Shown here: piece by piece, positions 36,474-47,746 of the stretch
Layout of the letters: each line of letters starts with the position of its first letter
How positions within the stretch are numbered: the first letter of the stretch is position 1
Assembly (NCBI GenBank): GCA_020746835.1
Contig: JAGPNK010000023.1
Location: 248,001-312,000 of the forward strand
Length of the DNA stretch: 64,000 nucleotides
Direction of reading: 5' to 3'
Origin: Stachybotrys elegans
Taxonomy: Eukaryota > Ascomycota > Sordariomycetes > Hypocreales > Stachybotryaceae
The notes under the pieces: generated by a model
Told to the model about the DNA's origin: nothing
The model's input: the letters and a program-made list of their open reading frames with translations, nothing else
The model's database searches: none
Position numbers and translations under genes: made by a program

Positions 36474-38774
36474 AGGGATTTTCCGGTGATCCGCCGGATC
36501 CGGTGATCTGCCGGATCACCGCCACTTCGTCCACTCGACATCAGTCGGCAACAACTCACCAACCATGGCGCCAATTGATGAGGCTCTTGATTTCCTGAAG
36601 TCTTCAGAGTCAATTAATTATGCTGAGACTGCAAGATGCTTTGGTTGCGACGAGACTACCTTGCGCCGCCGCCATCAAGGCAAACAACGGTCAAGACGGG
36701 ATGCCGACACATTGTATAAGTTACGGCTGTCAAAACAGCAAGAACGGGATCTTATTGCCTATATTCATAAGCTTTCGTCACGTGGCATTCCCCCTACCCT
36801 GTCTATGATAAAAAACTTTGCTCAGGATATCGCGAAAACTGAGGTCGGAAAGAATTGGCCGTACAGCTTCGTTCAACGCAATCGTGATGAGCTCGGCTGC
36901 ACCTGGTTCGATGGATTAGACATTGCACGAAAGAAAGCCGATAATTCGTCTAGATATAGAGCTTACTTTGAACTGGTAAGTTGAGGTGCAAGGCGTCCGT
37001 TTTGCTGCTGACGATGAAAGATCCGCGCAAAAATCGACAAATATGACATCCTACCCTGCAACACGTATAATGTGGACGAGAAAGGATTTCTCTTAGGGGT
37101 AATCAATCGAACGAAGAGAGTATTTACCCTTAGTGTCAAAAAGCAAGGCAAATTGCTCGGGGCAGCCCAAGATGGTAATCGATCCTGGATCACCTTCCTG
37201 GCGTGCGTCTGCCAGGACATGACGTCGCTGCCCCCATTCCTCATCTACCAAGGCAAGCCAGGGCAAGTCCAAGACTCTTGGCTTACGGAGTTTGACCCGG
37301 AGCATCAATCGGCCTTCTTCACAACCTCAGAGACGGGATGGACAAATCACGAGCTTGGAAGAGAGTGGCTTATCGGTGTTTTCGACCGCTTTACCAAGGC
37401 GAAAGCTCGTAACGGTCGTGATTATCGCCTCCTCATTACTGATGGGCACTCTAGCCATGTTAATATGGATTTTCTAGAGTGGTGTGACCAACACCGGATC
37501 ATCGTTGCGGTGTTTCCCCCCATTCCACGCACCGGTTGCAGCCATTGGACGTGTCACTATTCAGCCCCCTCTCCACTGCGTACACGAATCAGCTTATCCA
37601 GTGGACGGCAAAAACACAAGGACTCGTTGGTCTATCGAAGCGTGAGTTCTGGACTTTATTTTGGAACGCATTTGAGGCCTCCTTCTCTCCGGAAAACATT
37701 GCGAGTGGCTGGAAACGGACTGGTCTCCTGCCTTTTGACCCGGAAGTCGTCCTATCGCAGATCACTGAGAAAGCAGAAGAAGATTCTAATACAGGCGGGG
37801 ACTCGACGGGATCTGCAGCCCTTCAACAGCCTACCGCTCGAGATTTACGCCGACTTGTTGACAAAGTGGTTGACAAATCGTCTGGTGCTGCTGACCGCGA
37901 CAGCCGAAAGCTGAAGAGTACTCTCGAAAGCCTTCAAGCAGAGGTTGAACTTCTTCGATATGAGAACCAAGGACTGCGCGAAACTATTATTCGCGAGAAG
38001 CAGCGCAGAATGCGCGGTAAAGCTCTGAAAGACTATCTCTTTGATCGTACAGATCCTAATTCGGCCCAGGTATTTAGTCCGGCAAAAGTCGCCCAGGCTC
38101 GGCTGAAGAAGGTTGCCATAGATACTCAAAAGAAAGAAGAAGCTTTGCAGAAGGAAACGAAAAAGGTCCAACGACGGCAGCAGGTGGCGGAGCAAAAAGC
38201 TGTCGCTTTGGAGAAGAGGAGGCAACGAGAGGCGGAAATGGACAGAAAGCGGCAGATGAAGGAAGCTCGGCGACAAGAGAAGGAGATCGACCGGCAGATT
38301 CGACAAGAAACGAAAGGTCGCAATCAGGAAATAGTACATAAAATACAGCACGAAAGACAGGTGGCTTCTGAAGGTCGCGAGAAGAGTCCAGGCTTTCGAG
38401 ACGAAATAATCGTCGCTCTTCCACCCACATCAGGGCCGTCGGTAGCATCGCAGGCACCAAACCTACCAAAGTACGAGACAAAAAGGAAGGCATTGATCAC
38501 TCAAATCCGCACAGTTCGTCCGGAAAGGCCGTCTTTAGCTGTTGAGAGTGATCGGGAGATGATAGTTGCGTTTCGGAGCTCAGGGCGGCCGCAACGGAAT
38601 AGCAAGCGACCACGATGGCTTGAAGATTGTGAGGTAAATTGAGACGAATTTCACTGATAGGAATACTTTATTTTCTTAGACTTAGACGATTTGGAGCTGT
38701 GGTTGTGAAGTTATTCTTGATTGATGTCCGGAATGCGGGTGCGTGTAAGTCCGGCAGATCACCGGAAAATCCCT
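36474..38774 (+). mobile_element. Complete Fot1/pogo-type DNA transposon
   Basis: A 2,301-bp element with 25-bp terminal inverted repeats, AGGGATTTTCCGGTGATC at each end (36,474-36,498 and 38,750-38,774, one C/T mismatch over the 25 bp). It is flanked by a TA target duplication (36,472-36,473 and 38,775-38,776), as expected for the Tc1/mariner superfamily. A second CCGGTGATC...GATCACCG palindrome lies just inside the left end. It encodes one transposase in the same orientation. Sharp ends and low TIR divergence indicate a recent insertion not much affected by RIP. Confidence 0.93.
36565..38642 (+). pseudogene. Fot1/pogo transposase with one frameshift
   Basis: Exon 1 is 36,565-36,975; a 45-nt intron (GTAAGT...AAAG) follows; exon 2 is 37,021-38,642. 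The N terminus (to about residue 130) is a tandem helix-turn-helix DNA-binding region of Psq/CENP-B type (YAETARCFGCDETTLRRR). The DDE nuclease has D156 in YNVDEKGF, D278 in LITDGHSSH and the third Asp in LQPLDVSLF. The frame breaks between the second and third Asp at a run of six C (37,516-37,521); a seventh C would restore a 677-aa protein. The C terminus is a long, highly charged coiled coil (about 480-620) rich in KRRQ and EKRRQREAE. The enzyme would cut and paste at TA sites. Either a real one-base deletion or a homopolymer sequencing error. Confidence 0.9.
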
Positions 38775-39690
38775 TATTCGTCACGTACTCTGCAATGGTG
38801 CTTCCAGTGCAGACACAGCCACAAAGTGTGGCGGGTGTGGCTGTATGAGCTAATCCATTTATGACGTCATTGCCGCTCTGTGGCTCTTATCGCTCTGCGG
38901 CTCTTATCGCTGTGTGGCCCTTGTCGCAAAACAGAACAACTTATTGGCTGTAGGCAGCCAAAAGCGGCGCGTCGGCCCACACACCCGGAGCTTCAGCCTG
39001 GTGTTTGTTTATGGCTCGCTGTGTGTCCTGTGGGGTGGTTGGCCACGAAAAGGCAGCACAAGTCCAGAAATAGAGATCTTTGGGATGACACGAAAAATTG
39101 TGGAGCTAGCTCACTGTACAGTGGGGTTTAGCTTCAGGTCCGCCAGTCTAAACTTTGACTCTTTCTAAATGGGTCCATTTTTGGCCCCCTGTGGCGCAAG
39201 CACAGTGTGTGGCTTGCTTCCTGCCCTATCGTATGGAACAGAATACTAAGATGAGGGAAACACAACACCACCCACAGAACGCAAATAGACAGATAATAGA
39301 TTGAGGTCTAGCAGACCAACTGATTGCAAGAATAAGAAGTAGCTGCACTTCAAGAAAAGACATTAAAAAGAGGGACAAAGCATGTTGTTTTTGGGTATCT
39401 CTAACTAATCTACTTATACAGCTTTAGCCTTCCCTGGTTAGGCCCCCACTAGCAAGATGGACGGGTTTCCCCATCTCAATACTCGGGCCGTATTTCCCAG
39501 AATATTCCTCAGTGCCGCCATTGAAGGAGAAACATCGTGGCTAACGGCTCAGTCTAGTCCACCAGAATATTCTAGAATATGAGATCAATGCATATAATCA
39601 GGAGCTCCCCTATGACCCTCCGAAGCAGAGTTACTTTACAAAACAACATTTTCTACTAACCAATGGAAGAAGCTATTAGTTTTACATACG
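38775..39690. other. Spacer with a dispersed repeat
   Basis: No gene seen between the Fot1 element and the NLR stop codon. It contains a small palindrome at 38,815-38,846 (ACAGCCACA...TGTGGCTGT), the repeat copy at 38,911-39,112, and a final TGTGGCGCAAGCAC...TGTGGCTTG sequence at 39,185-39,222. Confidence 0.55.
38911..39112 (+). repeat. Dispersed non-coding repeat, copy 1
   Basis: Aligns over about 200 bp with 49,221-49,419 (shared TTATTGGCTGTA, CCAAAAGCGGCGCG, CGGCCCACACA, CTTCAGCCTGG, TGTGGGGTGGTT). Both end in the palindrome GAGCTAGCTC. Probably a short non-autonomous element; terminal repeats and target duplication were not resolved. Confidence 0.7.
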
Positions 39691-42600
39691 CTATATAGTA
39701 GTTTGAGTTAGCTTATCTGCGTATATACTGATAAAAGTGACTCTTCCTGATGCAGAACCAATTACCACTCTAGATTCTGAGATAGCGAGACTGTCTTGGG
39801 AGGCTGGCCGGAGGTTCACCGGCAACCACAGTGTCTTGTGCCCGCCCCATGTAATCCAACAGCGATCTTCATCCAGCCCGCATCCTGATCGTATTGGAAT
39901 ACTAACATCGAAAGGTAGGTTGGATGGTAGGCGTGTCAAATCGGTCCTCTTGATCATAAGAGTCCCAGCGCCTGTGTGAAGTTGGGAACCGTCAGGAGTA
40001 AATGATAGCCGAGATGTTGCTCGAGCGTTAAAATTTTGCAGACACTGGCCCGTTGCGGCATCCCAGAGCCGAATGGTCTGATCATCGGAGGCCGAGGCAA
40101 GATGCTTCGCATCCGGCGAGAAGACCACCGAGTTTACCCAGTACCTATGGCCCCAAAGTGTCTGGAGGCATTGGCCCGTCGCGGCATCCCAGAGCCGAAC
40201 GGTATAATCAACGGAGGCCGAGGCAAGATGCTTCGCATCCGGCGAGAAGACCACCGAGTTTACCCAGTACCTATGGCCCTTAAATGTCTGGAGGCATTGG
40301 CCCGTTGCGGCATCCCAGAGCCGAACGGTCCGATCATCGGAGGCCGAGGCAAGATGCTTCGCATCCGGCGAGAAGACCGCCGATCTTACCCCGTCGCTAT
40401 GGCCCTTAAGTGTCTGGAGGCATTGGCCCGTCGCGGCATCCCAGAGCCGAATGGTCCGATCATCGGAGGCCGAGGCAAGATGCTTCGCATCCGGCGAGAA
40501 GACCACCGAGATTACCCAGTCGCTATGGCCCTTAAGTGTCTGGAGGCATTGGCCCGTCGCGGCATCCCAGAGCCGAATGGTCTGATCATCGGAGGCCGAG
40601 GCAAGATGCTTCGCATCCGGCGAGAAGACCACCGATCTTACCCGGTGGCTATGGCCCTTAAGTGTCTGGAGGCATTGGTCCGTTGCGGCATCCCAGAGCC
40701 GAACGGTCCGATCAACGGAGGCCGAGGCAAGATGCTTCGCATCCGGCGAGAAGACCACCGATCTTACCCCGTCGCTATGGCCCTTAAGTGTCTGGAGGCA
40801 TTGGCCCGTTGCGGCATCCCAGAGCCGAACGGTATAATCATCGGAGGCCGAGGCAAGATGCTTCGCATCCGGCGAGAAGACCACCGATCTTACCCCGTCG
40901 CTATGGCCCTTAAGTGTCTGGAGGCATTGGCCCGTTGCGGCATCCCAGAGCCGAACGGTATAATCATCGGAGGCCGAGGCAAGATGCTTCGCATCCGGCG
41001 AGAAGACCACCGATCTTACCCCGTCGCTATGGCCCTTAAGTGTCTGGAGGCATTGGCCCGTTGCGGCATCCCAGAGCCGAATGGTCCGATCATCGGAGGC
41101 CGAGGCAAGATGCTTCACATCCGGCGAGAAGACCACCGATCTTACCCGGTGGCTATGGCCCTTAAATGTCTGGAGGTATTGGCCCGTCGCGGCATCCCAG
41201 AGCCGAACGGTCCGATCATCGGAGGCCGAGGCAAGATGCTTCGCATCCGGCGAGAAGACCACCGAGTTTACCCAGTGGCTATGGCCCTCAAGTGTCTGGA
41301 GGCATTGGCCCGTTGCGGCATCCCAGAGCCGAATGGTCCGATCATCGGAGGCCGAGGCAAGATGCTTCGCATCCGGCGAGAAGACCACCGATCTTACCCG
41401 GTGGCTATGGCCCTTAAATGTCTGGAGGCATTGGCCCGTTGCGGCATCCCAGAGCCGAATGGTCTGATCATTTGAGGCCGAGGCAAGATGCATTGCATCC
41501 GGCGAGAAGACTACCGATCTTACTGAGTCACTGTGGCCTTCGAGAATCTGTAGGCATGAATCCCAGTTCTGTTCTAAAGTCCCAGATGCAGAAAACCAAG
41601 CCCATTGTGTCTTTAAGAACACCTTTCGTATAGGGCTTTTGAGTGGTAAGACAGCGATAAGAGCGTAGATCTGAAGCGGGTAAGAATCAATAGTCGACAG
41701 ATAGGTGAGGCTAAAACGGATAGCATCATCAAGTAGTAGTAATCCTCCTTTGTTTTTCTGCGGCTTATATAACAATGAATATCTTTTGCTGGTCAATTCA
41801 GATAGATAGAACGCACCTGTAAAACAGAACGTAATGTTCGCAAAATTCCAAGGCTGTCTGATGTCCGCCCTATCAGACTCAGTGCTTCAATCCAGTATAG
41901 CAGATGGCTGGAGAGGAACAGGTGGAGTTCATCACCCGAGATGTGTATGTCTCCTTTCTGAAGGTGATCAACCCAATAGAGGCAGGCATATTCAAGCTCT
42001 GATGGGATGCAGTCTGCTAATTTTTGTTGATCTATGTCGCACCGAGCAATTCCTGGTCTTCGTAAATCGCACATGTCCCTTCGAAGCTTTCCCTTCATAA
42101 TGCGGAGGCAATGGACCACTATATCTTGATGCATTTGCTTCTCGTCTATCCAAAGTGGTGTTTTATTCTGTGTCTCGGGATTGACTAAGAAATCCCGAAA
42201 AGACAGATGAAATAGGCGTATAGGATCCTTCGATGACGTAGGAACATGCAGAACTGAATGAAGCATCTTCAGTTGATCGATAATCATGGCTTGTGGGATA
42301 TTTGACAGCCCCTCTAGAGCCGAGCTTGAAAGGGGGCTCTCAAGAGTAATAATAATGCCGACAAGCTTTCGAAACTGTTGAATGACATCGTTTCTCTTTC
42401 GTTCCGATTGAATGCCCACGATTTGTCGATTCAAGACTGGCAGGTACGTCGCATCGAGGCCTGAGGTTGCACTCTTGCCCCTGTATGCTAGAATCTCCTC
42501 GAGAAGCTCATCAGGGTGGCCATGACTGGGCTCAGAGATGAATCGACAAGCTGTTGCGGCGGAGATAAAGAGTGGCTTTGCGAGGTCCACCAAAGCCTTG

Positions 42601-44789
42601 ATCCTGGAATCACCCGGCCAATCTGGAGGTAGCTGTGTTTCCACGACCATAAGGTTATAATCATCCCGTATCGATCGGAATTCGTGGTCTAGAAATATCG
42701 AGATATCATGTTCGATAATGTCCGATCTAATTTCGTGAAGAATGAAATCTTGGTAGGTGCCATGTGCCTTTGCGAACCCAAGGCGGATCGGTAAATCCGG
42801 CCTGCTAGTCACAAACACCTTCACCCTGGGTATTTGTGGAGACTGTATGCGCGCAAAGAGATGAATGATGCTTCTCATCTTGTCATCGCCCTCGCATTCA
42901 TCCAGTGCATCCACAATGATGACAAGTGGGCCCGACAGAGAAATCTTCGACAGGGGCTCAAAGATTAACTTCTGGAACTGCTCCTGCATAGCTGATCCCG
43001 AAATCGTCGAGTCTTTCTCGATTGTGCTCATTAGCATCGGCGCTAAGCTCGGCTCTTTATCTGCCAGCTGGCGGGCTATTGTCGTCATAAACTTAGTAGC
43101 ATTACCTCGATCAGCCTCTCCTCTTTTGAAGAAGAAGCTGGCACCGAGATTTTTTGTCTCAGACAGCGAGCGAGCGATGGTCCGTGATATAGTGGACTTT
43201 CCCGTCCCAGCCATACCATTCAACCAAAAGACTGACTTGGCGCTAGGATCGTGAACCCATGCTAGGATCTGGTCGAGGAGCTCCACTCGCGTATTTTCAA
43301 GGCAGGTTGGATTCGACTCTTCGTCATGAGAATTAAATGAGGCACCCTTCGCAAAAGGAAGCCGGTCAATGGCTGATTTCTGAACAGCACTATGCACAGC
43401 AGCACTTGTTAGTAACATGTTAGTATAATTCTATGTGCAATGTGTAAGAGCATTGTTCATGTGTCTTACCTTGTGCTCTTCATGGTCTGAGTTACTTCGG
43501 CAAGATCTTCTCTCACTGCAATTGATTAGCGAGAGGCAATATTTGCGTATCAGATCACTAAATGGGTCTAAACGTCTCAAATCCATTGGGCGTCATCTGC
43601 AACCTTTGAAACTTAACGAAGCCAAGGAGTTCCTTCGCATATGCGGTTCTCGTAGCAATATATTGCCGTCACCAACCATTCATGCGACGCGTAGTCACAT
43701 ATGACTCCGACTACAATGCATAGAGAATGATTCATCAAGCCAACTACCTCCATACCAACGCAGAGGTATCCACATAAAACAAAGAACTTAATTTGACTGA
43801 CCATTTGCAAGTAGCTCGCTCAGCTTTCTCTCAGCCGCTACCTTGGTTGGTGTAATCCTACCCAGAAGGTCTTTTGCATACGCAGCTGCCGCCATCGCCG
43901 CATACCCTTTCCAGACATCGTTCTTGTGTGAATCAGAGTAATCGCATATACCTCGGATGACAAGACATTTGAAATGGTTCATGAGCCCTGCGGCCTCCAT
44001 CTCAAAACATAACACGCCCTTCTCTTCAGCTAAGCGGTCTCGTATAAGAGCATCCTTCATTAGTTGGTTTGATGAAGCGATGAGTCCGTAATGCACTTTG
44101 GGATTATCGTCGTACTTTTGCCGTGCATCCCGAATGATGAGGGTTGACTCGTCATCACCACAGACTGAAGTACAACTCTGATGAGACGGCCCAGCATGAG
44201 TGAATGTATTTTTGTAGAGTCTGTCGGTGATGGGGTCTGGTCTTCGATACTCTTCTTCTAGTCGTGGGTTCCTCTCCAAAACAGCCGCGATAGCCTTGTC
44301 GATCTGATTCCCATGCCTTCGGTACGTGGCTTTCAAGTCCTGTACGGCCGCCTGAAGCAATAGCGGTGGGGCATCCAAGTGGCCAGTCGCTCGGAATGCC
44401 TTGTCCTGAACAGTCTGGCCAAAGTCGTACTGGTATACGGCGCCGTTCGCATAATCAAGCGAACTAACCACAACATCTCCAAGACGAATATCTTGCTTCG
44501 TCGGGACACCACCGCCGACACCGACCATCAATCCAAACCTCACATTTGTGAAAGTCCGCAGCATGTCGCTAGCAACATTTGCTGCGCTAACAAGGCCATA
44601 GTTCCAGTGAGGCAGGCATGCGATGACGACATTATGCTGTCCAACCCGACCGAGCGTATAGATGTTGTTATCATTTGGATCTTGTGAAGCCAAGCGGGGG
44701 TGTTCCTCGTCGAGGAACTCCTGTGCAGCGACGTATTCGGTATCTATTGCGCATATCCACCCGACTGTGTAGTCGTTGGGATCCGACAT
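39691..44789 (-). CDS. NOD-like receptor: PNP-NACHT-WD40
   Basis: Exons (minus): 44,789-43,802, 43,515-43,470, 43,404-41,817 and 41,757-39,691; all phases agree, giving 1,562 aa. Residues 1-330 form a purine-nucleoside-phosphorylase-like domain (VGVGGGVP, FEMEAAGLMNH, GICDYSDSHKN), which in fungal NLRs acts as an N-terminal effector or sensor. A linker (EDLAEVTQTMKST) leads to NACHT with Walker A GMAGTGKST (about 408) and Walker B IIVDALDEC, then twelve 42-residue WD40 repeats (about 945-1,450) and a degenerate thirteenth. Such proteins detect non-self and can trigger incompatibility or cell death; the ligand is unknown. The first intron (286 nt, donor GTCAGT) is long and holds a decayed PNP piece. 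If the first join is wrong, the PNP frame ends at 43,788 as a separate 333-aa protein. NLRs are recurrent Starship cargo. Confidence 0.85.
40036..41550 (-). repeat. Twelve 126-bp WD40-coding tandem repeats
   Basis: Units encode CLQTLKGHSDGVRSVVFSPD followed by AKHLASASDDxTVRLWDAATGQ. Copies are nearly identical except at a few positions: the pair after GHS (DG, HR, HW, DW), V/I choices, and the residue after DD (R, Y, Q). This is the high-internal-conservation pattern of fungal NWD incompatibility genes, in which the variable positions face the ligand. Confidence 0.92.
43615..43768 (-). pseudogene. Decayed partial copy of the PNP domain, in the NLR intron
   Basis: Reading leftward, GMEVVGLMNHSLCIVVGVICDYASHEW corresponds to FEMEAAGLMNH...GICDYSDSHKN of the full domain upstream; the full string is longer than quoted motifs need. 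After a frameshift, YIATRTAYAKELLG corresponds to its AAAAYAKDLLG. The piece therefore spans the end of a second PNP domain, broken by at least one indel, and lies wholly inside the proposed first intron. Confidence 0.75.
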
Positions 44790-45512
44790 GATGTTGTATG
44801 TCCAGCGAATGATAAAGAGGAAAATAGAAAGCGAGCTGAGTTATAATGAATGCTAAAGGAATTCAGGGAGTTCGGCGTAGTTGGAAATGGTTCGTTAAAC
44901 TCACCAAGCTGGATGAATGAGTTGGGCTCGACAGCTATGAAAAACTCTGATCAGGCAGACAGATCGGGCACACAAGCGCTAATGCAGGGTGAACCGCCCT
45001 CTGACGTGGTCGCATTACTGGGTTGCATCACGATTGAGCCTTACAGTCTGCCCTTTGTTGTGGTAGATTGCCCGGGTGTTGCAACGATATAGCACAATGG
45101 TATTAATTTTTTAAATAATATTCTGCCTTCTGTTCTACTTTTCAGAGTAGAATATCTGGCTACTACACCCAGAATATTAAGCTAGACAATCCCTTACTAC
45201 GTGATGTTGCGGGGGATGTCAGCTTCTCTGCACCATCTACCCCTGACCACGTAAAGGGACGCCTTGCTTATTTGCAATATAGCTGCCAGCCGTTGATTGG
45301 TTCTCAGCTTATCATCCTGACCTGCCACGGCCTAGGCTGCTTATGCAAAGTGAGGGGTAAGCCTCTATTGCGGAGAGGATAAATGGCACAGCTGTAAGCA
45401 CGATACCGAACCTTGCAACCATAATCCCTTCAACAACGGTAAGGCGTATGAGACGGTTTGGCCATGGATCGGCGCCAATTAAATCCGGGAAAAATTCTGT
45501 GACATCTAGACT
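44790..45512. other. Upstream region of the NLR
   Basis: No gene seen. The NLR promoter should lie here. A 10-bp inverted repeat, TAATATTCTG and CAGAATATTA, occurs at 45,116-45,125 and 45,170-45,179. Confidence 0.5.
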
Positions 45513-46145
45513 CTAGTATTTTTGCCTGTGATACAAGTACCAGCATTCCTGACGGGTACAAATCGCTACATTACATACGTCACATCCCCAGGTGGTTGTT
45601 GTACGTTTTTTCGGCTGCTGTGCCTGTCGATTGAGGGCATTTCCGTCTAGCTGACCCAATGCCCTGCGTTTTGTGACATTTTGACTTCGCGATCTAGGGC
45701 CAATTTGGACCCCCTGACAGCCTAGACAACGGGACTTTTTATCTCTGCGGACATGATTGTGCTGTGAGAACGGCACAGACGTGTCACCAGGTCGAAAACG
45801 CTCCCTTGATGACCCTGTCTCATGATATTCATTGAATATCATGTCAATTAGACCCTCAAGGAACCTGCTCTGGGATTTGTACGGCTCCCACAGTGGCTGG
45901 CCTAGCCTCTGCAACATGAAGCTGTTGATCAGGGCCACATACAAAAGGAAGGACCAAGTTAGGGCCTTGGCCGGGCCCCGTCTCTGACGATGATCTGTAT
46001 TCAGATACGCCCGCAGTTGGTCAGCAGTATCAACGCCGCCCATATAGTCATTATAGTCAGCATCAATGACGACAGAGCTAATTAAGCAGCCGAAGTAAAT
46101 GTGCCGCTGAACCCTTATTGACCAATTAGACCGCAGCTGCCCCAC
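45513..46145 (-). pseudogene. piggyBac transposase, C-terminal remnant
   Basis: About 210 codons matching the last third of a piggyBac (DDE_Tnp_1_7) transposase: DYNDYMGGVDTADQLRAY contains the late catalytic Asp, then WSFLLYVALINSF, and a C-terminal cysteine-rich finger (CLGCQG ... CDVCNVAICTRQECW) that binds the element ends. The N-terminal two thirds, with the other catalytic residues, are absent upstream (46,146-46,380 is unrelated). A TTAA at 45,478-45,481 could mark the target site but no terminal repeat was recognised. A dead relic. Confidence 0.85.
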
Positions 46146-46382
46146 GCATCTAATGTAGTATCATGGCCGCGTCATTATGATTACCTTTTAAGGACGAGGG
46201 ATTATTTTGCCATTTTCAGTTCTTAGATTCAAGAGTCAATGGTATTCCTCAACCCCCCTATATTGGCCAGATCTCTGTTACGGCAAATCTAGGTGAGTCT
46301 CCTCAATGGCTTTCTCTTAATTCTCTACCCGGAATCTCGCTGAGTATCGGTATTTTCACTAGCCACTTTGTTTTACCAAGGA

Positions 46383-46604
46383 ATGGACAACAAAGAACCC
46401 TCCTCCAACCAAATGTCAACTGCAAACCAACAAGTTGAAAAACTCCTTGCAGAGAACGTTTCGCTCGAAGCCAAGATCTGTCACCTACAAACAGAAATGA
46501 TAAGATTGCGAAATCTTTCATTAGCGCACATACAGTGTTGCAAACATGTCTGTGATGGCACATGCTCACCATGTTTGCACAAAACGGAGAGCGAAAGGAA
46601 GTAG
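46383..46604 (+). CDS. Small coiled-coil/Cys-cluster ORF, unknown
   Basis: A 73-residue frame starting at ATG 46,383. Residues about 12-42 make a leucine-zipper-like heptad pattern (VEKLLAENVSLEAKICHLQT) and the end is Cys-rich (CCKHVCDGTCSPCLHK). No family recognised. It may be a real short gene, the last exon of a longer one (a possible acceptor lies just upstream), or chance. Confidence 0.35.
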   Translation: MDNKEPSSNQMSTANQQVEKLLAENVSLEAKICHLQTEMIRLRNLSLAHIQCCKHVCDGTCSPCLHKTESERK

Positions 46605-46761
46605 TGGTTGATTGACGGTTTTGTGATTCATCCCTGTTGATGGAGATGTCACAAGGCACGGCGTATGGGTCTAGAGTTTGATCGATTTTGTTGGAAATTT
46701 GAAAAGGCATATGTTTTTGACTTAAGGAACGAAAGGTTCTTCCTTCCGCGTCCTTCTCGAC

Positions 46762-47094
46762 ATGCGAAAGATAGGCTCGGATCACTTAGGCTCAGCGGCT
46801 GCGGAGGCACCTCCGAAAAAGCTACGCAATGAGCTACATTGGGATAGCTCTACTCACAATGCCTCCAATCTCCCGGCTGAATCGGGGTTTACGTTGTTAA
46901 CTGGATTGATCGGCGCTTAAGTCGGACTTATTCTTGGTGTCACCGGGTTGATAAGCCTTCCCTTCATCACCTGGTCTATGATTATGAAGAACATTCAAGG
47001 CGGCGCAGGAATTTGTCAGTTTTGTATCACTGTGTTAGTGATCTTGGCTTCTCTTCTATTTTTTGGTCTTGAAATTCCCTCTGGTTGGCCTTGA
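46762..47094 (+). pseudogene. Possible membrane-protein relic
   Basis: From ATG 46,762 a frame of 110 codons with one internal TAA (46,918-46,920). After the stop come two hydrophobic segments (VGLILGVTGLISLPFITW and ICQFCITVLVILASLLFF), as in a small two-helix membrane protein. CAA to TAA at CpA would be a RIP-type change. No family recognised and no composition statistics available, so chance is possible. Confidence 0.3.
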
Positions 47095-47289
47095 AATAGG
47101 AATACAAGAAGTTCGAGATTATATGGACCTTGAAAAATCCCAAGCGATGCCGCACATTAGATTTACCTTGCCTACAGGTATGTTCCTCAAGGCATTGGCG
47201 GAACCCGTAGGGGGCCGGTCTCCTGTGTAGAATGATCCCATCCACCCTGTGTTCTCTACCTCTACAGGTCCACCTGTAATGAGCCAGCA

Positions 47290-47500
47290 CCTGAAATAAA
47301 CTAGTACATAGCAGGCCAGTACACACAGCGGGCTAGTACATTATAGGCCAGTATAACAAATGGGCCAGTAATGAATGGGCTAGTATATTGAATGGGCTAG
47401 CTCTTCAATATACTAGCCCAGAATCTAGGCTGGCGCATCATGGGCTGGTACATCACTTGGACCAGCACATCATGGACTGGCCCTTCATCTGGGCTGGGTC
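47290..47500. repeat. Cluster of short CTAGTA-type repeats with a 17-bp hairpin
   Basis: About ten degenerate words of the type GGGCTAGTA, GGCCAGTA or TGGACTGG in both orientations, spaced 12-25 bp. Within them 47,376-47,392 and 47,404-47,420 form a perfect 17-bp inverted repeat (arm TGGGCTAGTATATTGAA) around an 11-base loop. It sits 250-450 bp upstream of the SANT gene. Confidence 0.75.
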
Positions 47501-47746
47501 AGGGCTATTTTTGTGGGCTAGAGTGGGTGGACCAAACAGGGGCTGTGATGTGCGCGATGATGCGGGGAACAGAAACGGGAACACTCAAACGAGTTCCCAG
47601 ATTTGGGCCTCCAGAATCGTATTAATGTTGATGAAGGCGGGATCTAATTCCGGCCCCATTCATTAGGCTATCACTTCCTATATATACAGTTTACCAGTGC
47701 ATTTTCTCATTCCAACGCACTACATAATAACGTTGCTCTGCTCAAA

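Noticed and set aside
40036..41475. 479-codon open frame on the plus strand
   Set aside because: It is the antisense of the WD40 repeats. The 126-bp unit is a multiple of three, so an open antisense frame repeats automatically.
41758..41816. Frameshift between NACHT and WD40 parts of the NLR
   Set aside because: A 59-nt GTGCGT...CCGCAG intron joins LRSVLQ to KNKGGLLLLDDAIRF in frame, so no frameshift is needed.
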